Assembly (NCBI GenBank): GCA_905221605.1
Contig: CAJNDS010000546.1
Coordinates: forward strand, 380,501-444,500
Source of the DNA: Symbiodinium natans
Lineage: Eukaryota > Sar > Dinophyceae > Suessiales > Symbiodiniaceae
Direction of reading: 5' to 3'
DNA length: 64,000 bases
The notes below the pieces were generated by a model. The model was not told where the DNA came from and searched no databases. It was given only the letters and a program-made list of their open reading frames with translations. Of the stretch, positions 42,013 through 51,815 are shown in pieces. The position numbers and the translations under genes are program-made. The first letter of the stretch is position 1. Every line of letters begins with the position of its first letter.

Positions 42013-42492
42013 CCCCCCCATCCCCACCCCCACCCTCCCGCCCCCCGCCAAAGAACTTACACCCAGAGTTGTTGAGGGCATAGAGTTTAGGGTTTAGGGG
42101 ACGTAGGGCATTAGAGTTACTCTTTCTGGTTCAAACCCTTCAAACACTGAAATCCCCATTACAATCCCTAAACCCGAAACCCAGCTACGTCCCTGAATAT
42201 GAGTTCCTAAGTCTGGGTGGGCTCTTTCTGGGTGGGCTCCTGGGTTTTATAGGGTATCCAAGGGGTGCGGTGCTTTACTGCAACTTTGGATCCTTAGCCT
42301 TTTTGGGTTTATTGGTTTTATTCATGAGGCAGCTAAAAATTTAATTAATAGCTGCCCTGCTAAGTGCAGCCAAGATATGGTTCGCCAAGTAAGGGCCCTT
42401 GTAACTACCCGAAGATGCTGGCGCGCGCGCATGGGCTTGCGGAGGTGAAGTGTTTAGTTTTGGTTTGGCCCTTTATGGGTTTCCTCGAGACT

Positions 42493-42577
42493 CAGGGTTT
42501 AGGGTTTAGGGTTTAGGGTTTAGGGTTTAGGGTTTAGGGTTAGGGTTTAGGGTTTAGGGTTTAGGGTTTAGGGTTTC
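42493..42577 (+). repeat. TTTAGGG array
   Basis: About twelve units with one short TTAGGG unit. Confidence 0.95.
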
Positions 42578-42926
42578 GGGGATTGAATTTGGGTCTTGGC
42601 CCATGACGGCCCATGGGCCTCCTTCTGTTTTTCCGGAGGAAAAGGGGCTTTGAGGGTACCCTACGTAATCCCTTACTTGCAGCGTATATATATATATATA
42701 TATATTATGAGGGGATATAGGGTGCCCCATTCCCTCACTACAATGACAAAGAACCAGCAAGATACAGAAAGGGTTGTTGGTGTCTCTTCGGGCGGGGGGG
42801 GGGGGGCTTGTTGGGTCGGGTTGCAGGGTTTAAGCTTGTGGGTGCGCAGGAGTCTCGGTTTGCCCTTCGGCATGTGGTCAGAAGCCTAACCCTGAACCCC
42901 AAACCCCCAACCCCATCCCCTCACAG

Positions 42927-42987
42927 GTACATTGTCGGCTTGCTCGCAGATTTCGCGAGAGCCTCGTATTCGATAAAAGCCCTAAGA
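42927..42987 (+). CDS. Candidate exon, ~60 bp
   Basis: After TCCCCTCACAG|G, the frame YIVGLLADFARASYSIKALR is open. A pyrimidine tract precedes the acceptor. Family unknown. Confidence 0.45.
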
Positions 42988-43205
42988 TCTGGGGCGGAGC
43001 CCGTAGACTCTAGACTCTAAACTGTGAAGCCCTACAGGACCTTAAAGCCCCTAAGCCCTGAAACTCAAAGACCGATCCTAAGCCCTAAACCCTAAACCCT
43101 AAACCCTAAACTCCTTTAAACCAAAAGGGGGCACCCTTGTTACTTCTAGGCTACTCCTGGGTCTAGATTCAGCTGAGGCACCGAGGCACGAACCTCCCAC
43201 AACCC

Positions 43206-43353
43206 TACTTGAAGGTTCATGGGACTTAATAACCACTTGTAACTGTACTTATAACCCTACTTCTAAATGGGACAACCCCCATAAGGCCCTTTAGGGGTAT
43301 TATAAGTAGGGTTATAAGTGGTTATAATTGGTTAGTAAGTCACATGAACCTCC
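43206..43353. mobile_element. MITE-D copy (148 bp)
   Basis: The ends CTACTTGAAGGTTCATGGGA and TCACATGAACCTCCAAGTAG are inverted. The interior TTATAACCCTACTT and AAGTAGGGTTATAAG also pair. Confidence 0.75.
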
Positions 43354-43661
43354 AAGTAGGGCCTCTGAGGCGCTAGCATCCGGGTTTAGGCTCCAGGCTT
43401 TAGGGTTTGGGGTTTTGGGGTTTAGGGCTAGAGTTCAGGGTTTACAGGGTTTAGGGTTTAGGGTTTGGAGTTTAGGGCTAGAGTTTAGAGTTTACAGTGT
43501 TTAGGGTTTAGGCTTTAGGGTTTAGGGTTTTCGGTTTAGGGTTTAGGGTGTAGGCTTAGAGTTTAGGGTTTAGGGGTGCATGGGGTTTAGGGTTTGGGGG
43601 TTCAGGCTTTGTTTCCCTTAAACCCTAAACCCTAAACCCTAAACCCTAAACCCTAAACCCT

Positions 43662-43745
43662 GAGCGCGAAGGAAAGTTCAGCATGATGGCTGCCCGATTT
43701 CTGCAGGCCAAGGACATCCCACGGTGTGTGCCAGGACCTCCCTGG
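43662..43745 (+). CDS. Candidate exon, ~84 bp
   Basis: The frame EREGKFSMMAARFLQAKDIP is open, with CCCTAAA directly upstream and TTTGGGG repeats directly downstream. A GTGTGCC donor is possible after CCACGGT. Family unknown. Confidence 0.45.
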
Positions 43746-44083
43746 GGTTTGGGGTTTTGGGGTTTGGGGTTTAGGGTTTGGGGTTTAGGGTTAGGGGCTT
43801 GGGGTTTTAGGGTTTAGGGTTTGGGGCTAAGGGTTGCAGGGTTGAAGGTTTTAGGGTTTTAGGATTTTAGAGTTTCAGGGTTTCAGGGTTTCAGGGTTTC
43901 AGGGTTTGAGGTAGGCTTTTAAGGCTTAGTACGGCAAGCCAAGCCAGAGCCAGCCCATCCCAATCCGTTTATTGAATGTCAGTTAACATTTCCCGTCGGG
44001 ACGTAAGCCGAAAGGCCTTTTTCATCGAAGGTTTTCGGATATAGATCCACATCCCAGTAGCAGGCCCTTCTGGACGTCAAGTG

Positions 44084-44207
44084 TACAAGGAGGGGCCCCC
44101 CCCCTTACAAACTGTAGCTAAGGGACTTATCACCTCAGTTAGGATCCTTAAAACCCAATTTGGGGCTCTTATAACTCTACTTACAACTAGGGGGCCCTTC
44201 CTTGTAG
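44084..44207. mobile_element. MITE-E copy (124 bp)
   Basis: The ends TACAAGGAGGGGCCCCC and GGGGGCCCTTCCTTGTAG are inverted. Inside are CTGTAGCTAAGGGACTTAT and TTATAACTCTACTTACAAC. Confidence 0.8.
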
Positions 44208-44215
44208 GGGTTTCA

Positions 44216-44328
44216 CCCTAAACCCTAAACCCTAAACCCTAAACCCTAAACCCTAAACCCTAAACCCTAAACCCTAAACCCTAAACCCTAAACCCTAAAC
44301 CCTAAACCCTAAACCCTAAACCCTAACC
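44216..44328 (-). repeat. CCCTAAA array
   Basis: About 15 units, starting a few bases after the MITE-E end. Confidence 0.95.
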
Positions 44329-44870
44329 CTGAACCCTAAGCGCTGGAGGGCCTACGAATGGCATTCCACCTCGAAGTGCTTGACGGTACTTTCTGGAATC
44401 AAGTACAGGTCGAACTTGGACCCCGAAACCCTGCACCCTGAAAGCCTAAACCCTAAACCCTAAACCCTAAACCCTAAACCCTAAACCCTAAACCCAGAAG
44501 AGCTTTACAACCAAAACCCAGGGCTCCCTAAGAAGGAGCCTCCACGCGCCTCACTTGAAGTTTGGGGTTTAGGGTATACGCGTCAGATTGTTTGAAGGTC
44601 TTCGTGGGTTCCTAAACTCATGAACCTCCAAATAGGCCCTAAAGGCCCTAATCCCTACAACCCTACAGCGCTACAGCCTTGAACCCTAACCCCCTGAATC
44701 CCCTGAACCCTATATAAAACCCAAAACCCTAAACCCGAAAATCCCCAACCCTAAACATTAAAACCCTGAGATTCAAAGCCCAAAAACCCAAAACCGTAAA
44801 CCCCAAAACCCTAAACCCTAAACCCTGAACCCTGAACCCTGAACCCTGAACCCTAAACATCGTCTCCGAG

Positions 44871-44944
44871 ACAAAGCTCGGCAATTATTCGGGAGCGGCC
44901 CAGTGGCCTCGCTGAACGGGCTTCAACGCCCCTACCCGACAGAG
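44871..44944 (+). CDS. Candidate exon, ~74 bp
   Basis: The frame DKARQLFGSGPVASLNGLQR then PYPTE ends at a good GTGAGA donor. The acceptor is tentative (TCTCCGAG). CCCTGAA repeats lie upstream and TTTAGGG downstream. Confidence 0.5.
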
Positions 44945-45109
44945 GTGAGAGGGGTTTAGGGACCCTAGGGTTTAGAGTTTAGAGTTTAGGGTTTTGGGTT
45001 TTGGGTTTAGGGTTTAGGGTCCAGGTTGTTGAGGGTAGCTCGAGAGAGTCAAGTTTGAATCGCGACCCCAACGCCCTGAGAACCGAATACTTGTTTCGGG
45101 GCTTATTAT

Positions 45110-45193
45110 AAACCCTAAACCCTAAACCCTAAACCCTAAACCCTAAACCCTAAACCCTAAACCCTAAACCCTAAACCCTAAACCCTAAACCCT
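45110..45193 (-). repeat. CCCTAAA array
   Basis: About twelve units, followed by a CGCG/GCGC-rich alternating purine-pyrimidine segment near 45221-45255. Confidence 0.95.
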
Positions 45194-45284
45194 GACCCTA
45201 AAGATGTTGTCTGTTTTGTTCGCACGCGCGCGAGCGCGTGCGCGCGACCGCGCATGTGCGGGTTTGTGCGTTTGTGTGCGCCAG

Positions 45285-45340
45285 GAATGCTCCTGACCAT
45301 GGTGGCGGACTCCTGGCGGCCGATTACTTCAGAACCCTTG
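45285..45340 (+). CDS. Candidate exon, 56 bp
   Basis: After GTGCGCCAG|G, the frame MLLTMVADSWRPITSEPL is open and ends at GTTTAGGG, so the donor itself would be the first telomeric unit. Confidence 0.4.
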
Positions 45341-45341
45341 G

Positions 45342-45404
45342 TTTAGGGTTTAGGGTTTAGGGTTTAGGGTTTAGGGTTTAGGGTTTAGGGTTTAGGGTTT
45401 AGGG
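45342..45404 (+). repeat. TTTAGGG array
   Basis: About nine units. Confidence 0.95.
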
Positions 45405-45429
45405 TGAGGAGGGCTCAATCTCTCTCTAG

Positions 45430-45680
45430 GGGTAAGTACATGGCCCCTTCAATCTGGTCCCTTACCTTCTCACCCTAAACCCTAAAACCTAAACCCCAAA
45501 CCCTAAACCCTAAACCCTAAACCCTAAACCCTAAGCCCTAAACCCTAAACCCTAAACCCTAAACCGTAAACCCTAACCCTAAACCAAGGGTTCTGAAGTA
45601 TAGGCCCTTGGGCTTATATAGGGTTTTTTTTCAACTAAGGGCCGGCATTCAGGGACCATGTACCTACCCTAAGACTTCCC
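45430..45680. mobile_element. MITE-G-like element split by a CCCTAAA array
   Basis: GGTCCCTTACCTTCT (about 45459) and AGGGTTCTGAAGTA (about 45587) are only a few bases apart in the copy near 61085. Here a ~110 bp CCCTAAA array (45475-45585) lies between them. Confidence 0.65.
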
Positions 45681-46018
45681 AAAGAGTTGAGGGTTTAGGG
45701 TTTAGGTTTCAGGGTTTAAGGTCTATAGTTTTTAGGGCACACTTCTAGGAAATTAGGAGTGAAAACAAGGGACCACCTTAACCCTAAAGCCTAAGCCCTA
45801 TAAACAATATAAGCCACACAAACCCTGTAACCTTATAAAACTAACCCCAAACAAACCCTTTAAACCCTAAACCCTACACCCTAAACCCTAAACCCTAAGC
45901 CCTAAACCCTACACCCTAAACCCTAAGCCCTAAACCCTAAATCGTATGAACCCGGAAGTCCCTGAAGGGAGCTCGGAGTTAAGTCCTTCGTAGCAAGTGT
46001 AGGTTTAGGGTGCCTTTA

Positions 46019-46131
46019 CTCGGATGCCCAGTGGTGCCCTTATTCCCTTTTTGAGGGGTTAAGATTCCCTTATAAACGCCCTTAAGCCAAAAAGGGCACC
46101 CTTTTTAATCCTAGGTTGCTGGACAGCCGAG
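46019..46131. mobile_element. MITE-A, full copy (113 bp)
   Basis: The ends CTCGGATGCCCAGTGGTGCC and TGCTGGACAGCCGAG are inverted with one mismatch. The internal landmarks are intact. Confidence 0.8.
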
Positions 46132-46580
46132 TTTAATATACAGATCTGTGCCCTTGGAAACTGCGGCTGTTTTTGGATTAGGGTTTGGGGTTTAGGGTTT
46201 GGGGTTTCGGGTTTGGGGTTTCGGGTTTGGGGTTTGGGGTTTAGGGCTTGGGTTTTGGGATTTAGGGTGCAGGGTTTGGGGTTTTGAGTTTGGGGTTTGG
46301 GTTCAGGGTCACAGGGCGTGCGGGTGTGTCGGGTATGGACCCAGGAAGACCCATACAACCGAGGCCCTAAACCCCGGAAACCCCGTAGGCCCTACACCCC
46401 CCTGAACCCTAAAACCCTAAGCCCTAGACCGTAGACCCTAGGCCCCAAAACCTAAACCCTAACCCCCAAACCCTAAACCCTAAACCCCAAACCCCCCAAA
46501 AAACTGAAAAACCCCTAAACCCTAAACCCTAAACGCCCTAAACACCCTAAAGAAACCCTAAAATATCTAACCCTTTGCAG

Positions 46581-46661
46581 CTTCAGGACCTGACTATGGC
46601 GAGCATGGGGGAGCTGGACGTGCTGCACCTCTTCCCCAGCGACTTGCCGCACTCCTTGAGC
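46581..46661 (+). CDS. Candidate exon, ~81 bp
   Basis: After CCCTTTGCAG, the frame LQDLTMASMGELDVLHLFPS then DLPHSLS is open and leads into TTTAGGG repeats. CCCTAAA lies upstream. Family unknown. Confidence 0.5.
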
Positions 46662-46929
46662 CTAGGGTTTAGGGTTTAGGGTTTAGGGCTACTAGGTAGA
46701 GACTCCAATATCTCGTATTTAAGCAATATTCCATGTAATAGTTTAGGGTTCAGGGTGCTATGAGTAGGTCTTGTCATTCAGTGATGTGTTAGGTTTAAGC
46801 TCTAGTAGTGCTTGCGGTTAAGGGTTTTAGGGTTTATGGGGACCCTGAACTTCAGCGCAGAAACACCGCCCCCCCCAGAGTAAATAATTCGCGGTTGGGT
46901 GTACCTCAGGAACCCGACAACCACAAAAC

Positions 46930-47050
46930 CTCTACGTGGAGGTTCAGGGTACTTAGTAGCCCAAGTACAACTGTACTTAGAACTTAGAAGCATTTGTAAC
47001 CATATCAGGGCACATAAGGGGCGTATCAGTGGGTTATAAGCTGTAATTCC
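46930..47050. mobile_element. MITE-D-like copy
   Basis: The left end ACGTGGAGGTTCAGGGTAC is preserved, with ACTGTACTTAGAACTTAG inside. The right end is eroded. Confidence 0.45.
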
Positions 47051-47267
47051 TGCATAAGCACAACCCCAAACCCAACAACCTCTAAACCCGAAAGCCTGAA
47101 CCCTCAACCCTAAATCCTGTATAAACCCTGAACGCAACAACCCCAAACCGCCAACCCTAAACTTGGGACCTTACACCCTAAACCCGAAAGCCGAAACCCT
47201 AAACCCTAAACCCTAAACACCCTAAACCCTAAACCCTAAACCCTAGACCCTACGGAACCTTTCGCAG

Positions 47268-47338
47268 GTTACCGCTACCTCAACCAAGCCTTGCCCCTGG
47301 CGCTGGAGGCTGGAGAGTCCCTGGTTTACGTGCTTGCG
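47268..47338 (+). CDS. Candidate exon, ~70 bp
   Basis: After ACCTTTCGCAG|G, 23 codons are open (YRYLNQALPLALEAGESLVY, then VLA). CCCTAAA repeats lie upstream and TTTAGGG directly downstream. This is one of the clearest islands. The text resembles a helical repeat, but no family is assigned. Confidence 0.55.
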
Positions 47339-47780
47339 TTTAGGGTGTAGGGTTTAGGGTTTAGGGTTTAGGGTTTAGGATTTAGGGTTTAGGGAGTTTA
47401 GGGTTTAGGGTTGAGGGCTTTTAGGTTTTTAGGTTTTTTAGGTTTTTTTTAGGGTGTTTGGGGTTTAAGGTTTCAGGGTTGAGGGCTTCAGGGGTTTGAG
47501 GGGTTGAGGGCCCTAAGCTCTAAGACTCGGTTAGAGTTTGAGGTTTAGGGCAAGGTGTGACTTGATTCTTCGGGGTTTGTACGACTCATCGCGGGATTTG
47601 TCGTAACCCCAAACCCTAAACCCCCTTAAGCCCTGATCGGTTTAGGGTTTGAGGGTGACCCTTTTAAGGCTTAGGGTTTAGGGTTTAGGGTTCGAGGGCT
47701 CCTGGCCCAGGACCTCAACCTGAACCTCTGAACCTTCGGCTTTGAGGGTTGAGGGCTTTATCAGCCCAGAACCCTCAAGC

Positions 47781-47789
47781 CCCCCCCCG

Positions 47790-47831
<42 letters not shown>

Positions 47832-47833
47832 AA
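47781..47833. repeat. Poly-C followed by poly-A
   Basis: A C-rich run of about 40 bases (one G interruption) is followed by a 13-base A run. Confidence 0.9.
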
Positions 47834-47880
47834 AGGTTTTTAGGGTTTAGGGTTTAGGACATAGGGCTTAGGGATTCGGG

Positions 47881-47912
<32 letters not shown>
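47881..47912. repeat. (CA)n microsatellite
   Basis: About fifteen CA dinucleotides, ending eight bases before a candidate CGCCAG|G acceptor. Confidence 0.95.
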
Positions 47913-47915
<3 letters not shown>

Positions 47916-47921
47916 CGCCAG

Positions 47922-48007
47922 GCCCTTCCCATGCTGTCCCTGTTCGGCTGGAACATACTTGGCCCGCTCAGGCGCCCTTCTCCGGCTTGCCCAGAAGTTG
48001 AATGTCC
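47922..48007 (+). CDS. Candidate internal exon, 86 bp
   Basis: Bounded by TTCGCCAG|G and a GTAGGG donor. The frame is ALPMLSLFGWNILGPLRRPS, then PACPEVEC. CA repeats sit in the upstream intron end. Family unknown. Confidence 0.45.
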
Positions 48008-48236
48008 GTAGGGTTTGGGGTTTAGGGTTTATATAGGGTTAAGGGTTTAGGGTTCAGGGTTTAGGGTTTAGGGTTTCGGATGTTTAGGGGTTTAGGGGTT
48101 TAGGGTTTTAGGGTTTTAAGGGGTTAAGCAGAAATTCACCCCATCCCCTTGTGAGCACTAAACCCTACCCCTTGTTGAAACCCTATGACCTATACTGTAA
48201 ACCAAGGCCTTTGGCCTCAAAAACTTTCACGCTTGG

Positions 48237-48348
48237 TAGCCCAGTGGTACCCGTAAGTACCCTTTATTTTTTTGGTTTTGGGTTGCCGTATTATATAGGA
48301 ACCAACCCCCAAAATGGGCGCCCTTATTACAATATTGCTACTGGGCTA
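48237..48348. mobile_element. MITE-A2 copy (112 bp)
   Basis: The ends are perfect TAGCCCAGT / ACTGGGCTA inverted repeats, with GGTTTTGGGTTGCCGTATTA and CCAAAATGGGCGCCC inside. It is related to MITE-A but a separate subfamily. A second copy is at 58832. Confidence 0.75.
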
Positions 48349-48399
48349 GAAGGAAATTCAGAGTCCTTGGAGCCCTAGTGAACTTGCTTCTGTCCCAGT

Positions 48400-48679
48400 C
48401 TACAAGGAGGGGCCCCCTAGTTATAAGTAGAGTTATAAGTAGAGTTATAAGAGCCCTAAATTGGGTTGATCCTAAATTAGGTTATAAGTAGAGTTGTAAG
48501 TAGAGTTATAAGTAGAGTTAGAAGAGCCCTAAATTGGGATCCTAAATTAGGTTATAAGTTCCTTAGCTACAGTTAGTTAAGTAGAGTTATAAGAGCCCTA
48601 AATTGGGTTATAAGGATCCTAAATTTGGTTATAAGTCCCTTAGCTACAGTTAGTATCGTAAGGGGGCCCCTCCTTGTAG
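48400..48679. mobile_element. MITE-E, internally expanded copy (280 bp)
   Basis: The ends CTACAAGGAGGGGCCCCCTA and AGGGGGCCCCTCCTTGTAG are near-perfect inverted repeats. The interior is more than twice the usual length because AAGTAGAGTTATAAG and AGCCCTAAATTGGG modules are repeated several times. Confidence 0.85.
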
Positions 48680-49400
48680 GGTGTAGGCTCTCCAGTTGTT
48701 TTGGGGCTTGTGGTTGGGTGCCTGGCTTTAGGACTGTAGGACCGACGTTTGTGGGTTTAGGGTTTAGGGTTTAGGGTTTGGCGTTTGGGGTTTAGGGTTT
48801 CTAGGGGTTTAGGCTGCGGCACGATTATATGCCCGGCCCACGGTCCAGCTACACCAAGCCCTAAGTCCTGAGCCCATACAGACTCTTGATGGGGAATGAG
48901 GGGATTAGGTCCCTAAACCCTAAACCCTAAACCCTAACCCAAGTCGTCCTGGTGTTCGGTTATGTTGGCAACTAGCCTCTGGTTCCAGGATCTATGGGAA
49001 CCGAGACAACAGTTCCGGAACCAACCTTCCAAGCGACAAATTAGGAACCATTACAACGAAAAAGGAACATTGCAACATCGCATGCGCAGTGCTAATGATG
49101 TTACTGATGCTTTTGCCCCCCCCCCCCCCGCCCAATGATGCCGCTGATGGGTGGGGGGGGTGGGTAGTAATACAGATTTCAACCAGGGGTACATGCAGTC
49201 GGCTTCCCCCTCTCCCGTATAGCAACCTTTCGGGTCGGGGGGTGGGCGGGGGGGGGTTCGGGGGGCGGGGGTGGGGGGCGGGTGGGGGGGGGTTGGGGGT
49301 TTTGAGCCCGAAACCTGGACTTGGGCCAGAAGAGGTCTGGGTGGGTGGGCTGGGGGGGGGGGGGGGGGGTGGGGAGAGATTAAAGGATAACACAACCAGT
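48680..49400. other. Short telomeric runs and G/C homopolymers, no gene seen
   Basis: Includes TTTAGGG at 48755-48810, CCCTAAA at 48912-48935 and G/C runs at 49117-49375. Open frames here are proline- or glycine-rich translations of the homopolymers. Confidence 0.5.
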
Positions 49401-49489
49401 TGGGAAATACCAAAAGCAAGAAAGTGGTTATTACAACTGAGGAGGCCTGAGAACGCGGATAGCGCAACCAGTGCCTTGCATGTTGGTAG

Positions 49490-49966
49490 ATATCTCAACC
49501 GGAGGCCATTCTTCGAGTTGCTTCCAATTGGGATTTCTCGATCCAAGATCGTACAACTGGGAGAATCTTCGACAGCACAAAGGGTTACCCTGGTGAAGGA
49601 CCGAAAAATAATGATGATTCGACTTCCTCTAAGAGGAACTTACCCTGGATTTCTGAAGATCACCTCGATGAAGTGGTGTCAAAAAAGATGGAAATGTCTT
49701 CAGATATGAATGTGCTGGATGGGTTTGTTCCGGAAGGTGAGGGACCGTTGGAAAAGGTAGAGGTGGAGAATGTAGCTGCCTCCAGAGTCCTGAGAGCTCT
49801 TTGGTTGAAAGGGTTTAGGGCTGGTCAAAGGAAGTTGTGTCGTGCTGGGAAATTGAGAAGTCACGTTGTTAGGACAATGATTCCAGCTAATCGGGGTCTT
49901 CTCCTCTTTCAGGAGAAAACCTCCTTCCGCCATCGCCCTTCGTGGGACGATCCCTGGGCGGTGTAG
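49490..49966 (+). CDS. Uncharacterised coding segment (158 codons)
   Basis: After TTGGTAG at 49489, one plus frame runs 158 codons to a TAG. It starts ISQPEAILRVASNWDFSIQD and ends HRPSWDDPWAV. The middle is acidic and serine-rich, and the last third is basic (LRALWLKGFRAGQRKLCRAG). Composition is protein-like and free of repeats. A later ATG (49691) could start a shorter product. Its last 80 bp overlap the minus-strand CCCH gene tail-to-tail. No family is recognised. It could be an exon of a larger gene or part of a mobile element. Confidence 0.4.
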   Translation: MSQPEAILRVASNWDFSIQDRTTGRIFDSTKGYPGEGPKNNDDSTSSKRNLPWISEDHLDEVVSKKMEMSSDMNVLDGFVPEGEGPLEKVEVENVAASRVLRALWLKGFRAGQRKLCRAGKLRSHVVRTMIPANRGLLLFQEKTSFRHRPSWDDPWAV

Positions 49967-50393
49967 CCGGCGACCTCGGCCTCTCGTGCTCAAATACACA
50001 CCGATCGCCTCGCTTGCACCTTCCCGTTTGAGAAAACGGGATACATCTCACCCCAGCTGTATCGTGTGAGAACCTGCATTCTTTTCCAGCATGGCACCCA
50101 CGTCCGTCCACATGATACTTGCACCAATAAGAAGCTAACACCACATCCTCGTTGGAATGAATAAATTTGCAGTTCTCACCAAACTTGCAGCGATTGTTCC
50201 CTTTTGCAAGCCAATAGCAGATACCTTGTCTCCTTTTTGACAAACGTTCTGCTTCCAGACGGTCCATCGAACAATCCCGCACTACATGGACATTGCCATG
50301 ATCTGGAGAACTACCTTTTTTACCCAAGGTGCTAGTTGTGGATGCTTCAGTGGAACTTCCTGGAAAACCCTCTTGATACTCCCCCAGTCCCAT
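49887..50393 (-). CDS. Triple CCCH-type zinc-finger protein
   Basis: A 168-residue protein with three fingers in residues ~58-140: C-x9-C-x5-C-x3-H (CYWLAKGNNRCKFGENCKFI then H), C-x8-C-x5-C-x3-H (CKYHVDGRGCHAGKECRFSH) and C-x8-C-x5-C-x3-H (CIPFSQTGRCKRGDRCVFEH). The flanks are S/T-rich in front and R/P/D-rich behind (RPRSPATPPRDRP), as in RNA-binding CCCH proteins. Binding to RNA is inferred from the family. The ATG at 50393 is the first in frame, but the open frame extends about ten codons further upstream, so an upstream exon is possible. It is divergent from the plus-strand gene at 50504, with about 110 bp between starts. CCCH fingers also occur in some retroelement proteins, so a mobile origin cannot be excluded. 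Confidence 0.65.
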   Translation of the reverse strand: MGLGEYQEGFPGSSTEASTTSTLGKKGSSPDHGNVHVVRDCSMDRLEAERLSKRRQGICYWLAKGNNRCKFGENCKFIHSNEDVVLASYWCKYHVDGRGCHAGKECRFSHDTAGVRCIPFSQTGRCKRGDRCVFEHERPRSPATPPRDRPTKGDGGRRFSPERGEDPD

Positions 50394-50503
50394 GATTGGT
50401 TTTCCTCTGATTTCTGAGCCAAATACAACTCACGTTTCTTGAGCATCTTCCAAGAAGGCTTCCTACCTCTAAAGCTCCATACTTTGCACTCCTGGGTGAA
50501 GAA

Positions 50504-51403
50504 ATGGAATATGATGAGGAAACACAAAAGAGCAACCTCATCACTGAAGCGGTGTCATACATGTCTGGTGGGAGGGACGACATCGACCGCTGGGAAGGAG
50601 AGCCAATTTTCAAGTTATTGAGGATAACTGATGATGATCAGAAAAACTCAGAGTGGCTTTCGTGGACGGACAAGATGTTATCCGCGTTGGAGTTGTATGA
50701 AGTGGTTAGATCCGTGGACATTCCGCTGGAAGAGGTTGAAGAGTGGGTGAATGATTTAAGAATCTGGTACGAAAAAGCTCAGCTGGATGGTGGAAGCGAC
50801 CCCAATGGCGGTACAAAAAGGCCCTTGGAAGAAGAGTCCGCTGATGAACCTGCGGTTGAGGAGGTGGTACCAGAGGTCACAGAAGTGATCGTTGAAGTGG
50901 ATGAGGAGCCGGAGAAGAACCGAAAGAAGAGGAGGCTTGCTGCAACACATGATCCGTATACATTGTTGGTTCCAAGGCCAAAGAAGAGGCCAATTGGTGC
51001 CACTCCTGCGGAGGTGAATGGGCCAGCAAAAAAGGGAGCAATTTCCAAGGTTGAAAAATCCGAAAAGGCTTCTCATCGAGCGCGATCAAAACCTGGTAGT
51101 TCTGCAAGTCGGTTACAAAAGAAGGAGAAGGCACCTAGTCCCAAGAAAAGGGATGCAGCACCAGATGAAGGAGGAGAGTCTGTGAAGGGGGGACAAGCTT
51201 CAGTTCCCGCTGCCTCAGAGCCGGTTGCCATTACTCCACAGGTGACCACATCGCGCAAAGCGATAGAAGAAGCGCGGCGAGAAGGATTGGTGTCCTCCAT
51301 TCAGCGATGTCTGACTAATCCGTTGGTTCAAGTTCAGGATCTGGAGAGCATCTTGGTGCAGTTGCATAAGATCTGCGAAGCTGGTCGGGAGGCGAACAAG
51401 TGA
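50504..51403 (+). CDS. Uncharacterised 299-residue protein, acidic then basic
   Basis: A complete frame from ATG to TGA, the longest non-repetitive frame in the window. Residues 1-95 look globular and helical with several W residues (DIDRWEGEPIFKLL, LSWTDKMLSALELYEVV). Residues ~100-140 are very acidic. Next come basic nuclear-localisation-like runs (KNRKKRRL, RPKKRP) and a K/S/P-rich linker. A predicted amphipathic helix closes the protein (VQDLESILVQLHKICEAGRE). The open frame reaches about 33 codons upstream of the ATG (APYFALLGEE), so an upstream exon is possible. A nuclear or nucleic-acid-associated role is inference from composition. No family is recognised. Confidence 0.6.
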   Translation: MEYDEETQKSNLITEAVSYMSGGRDDIDRWEGEPIFKLLRITDDDQKNSEWLSWTDKMLSALELYEVVRSVDIPLEEVEEWVNDLRIWYEKAQLDGGSDPNGGTKRPLEEESADEPAVEEVVPEVTEVIVEVDEEPEKNRKKRRLAATHDPYTLLVPRPKKRPIGATPAEVNGPAKKGAISKVEKSEKASHRARSKPGSSASRLQKKEKAPSPKKRDAAPDEGGESVKGGQASVPAASEPVAITPQVTTSRKAIEEARREGLVSSIQRCLTNPLVQVQDLESILVQLHKICEAGREANK

Positions 51404-51726
51404 CTGGTTTTCAAAGATGGGACGTGCGATGGTTCCTTTCCCTGGAGTTGGTGACAATTTGCAGAATGGTTGGAGGAAAGACCAATGAGTCAAAGAAAAA
51501 GAGGTAAGGTTTACTGTTAAGGGTATGGAAATCCCTGATAGTAGAGAGTGTATAGCACTTGGGGTAGTGAAGACCGCGGTTCGTGGTGAAGAAGACTGAA
51601 AAGGTCTTCGGAGAAGTGATATAATTCATTCGTCCTGGAAGACGTTAAACCATAAGATGCATTCCAAGCAGCTGGCTGCTGCCGATAATGGCAGCTTTTG
51701 GCCGAAAATCTGCACCTCCAGTCAGT

Positions 51727-51746
51727 GTCCTAGGAAATCCTAGGAC
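51727..51746. other. Compact hairpin 3' of the 50504-51403 gene
   Basis: GTCCTAGGAAATCCTAGGAC is a 9-bp stem with a 2-base loop. It sits inside a looser outer pairing of CTGCACCTCC with GGAGCTGCAG and is followed by the purine tract CAGGGGGAG. It could be a 3' UTR structure, or a polypurine tract if the region is retroelement-derived. Confidence 0.55.
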
Positions 51747-51815
51747 AGGGGGAGTGCGGAGCTGCAGGTTGTATTCAGGAATTGTGTTGAGGTTTAAAGA
51801 AAAGGGTCAATGTAC

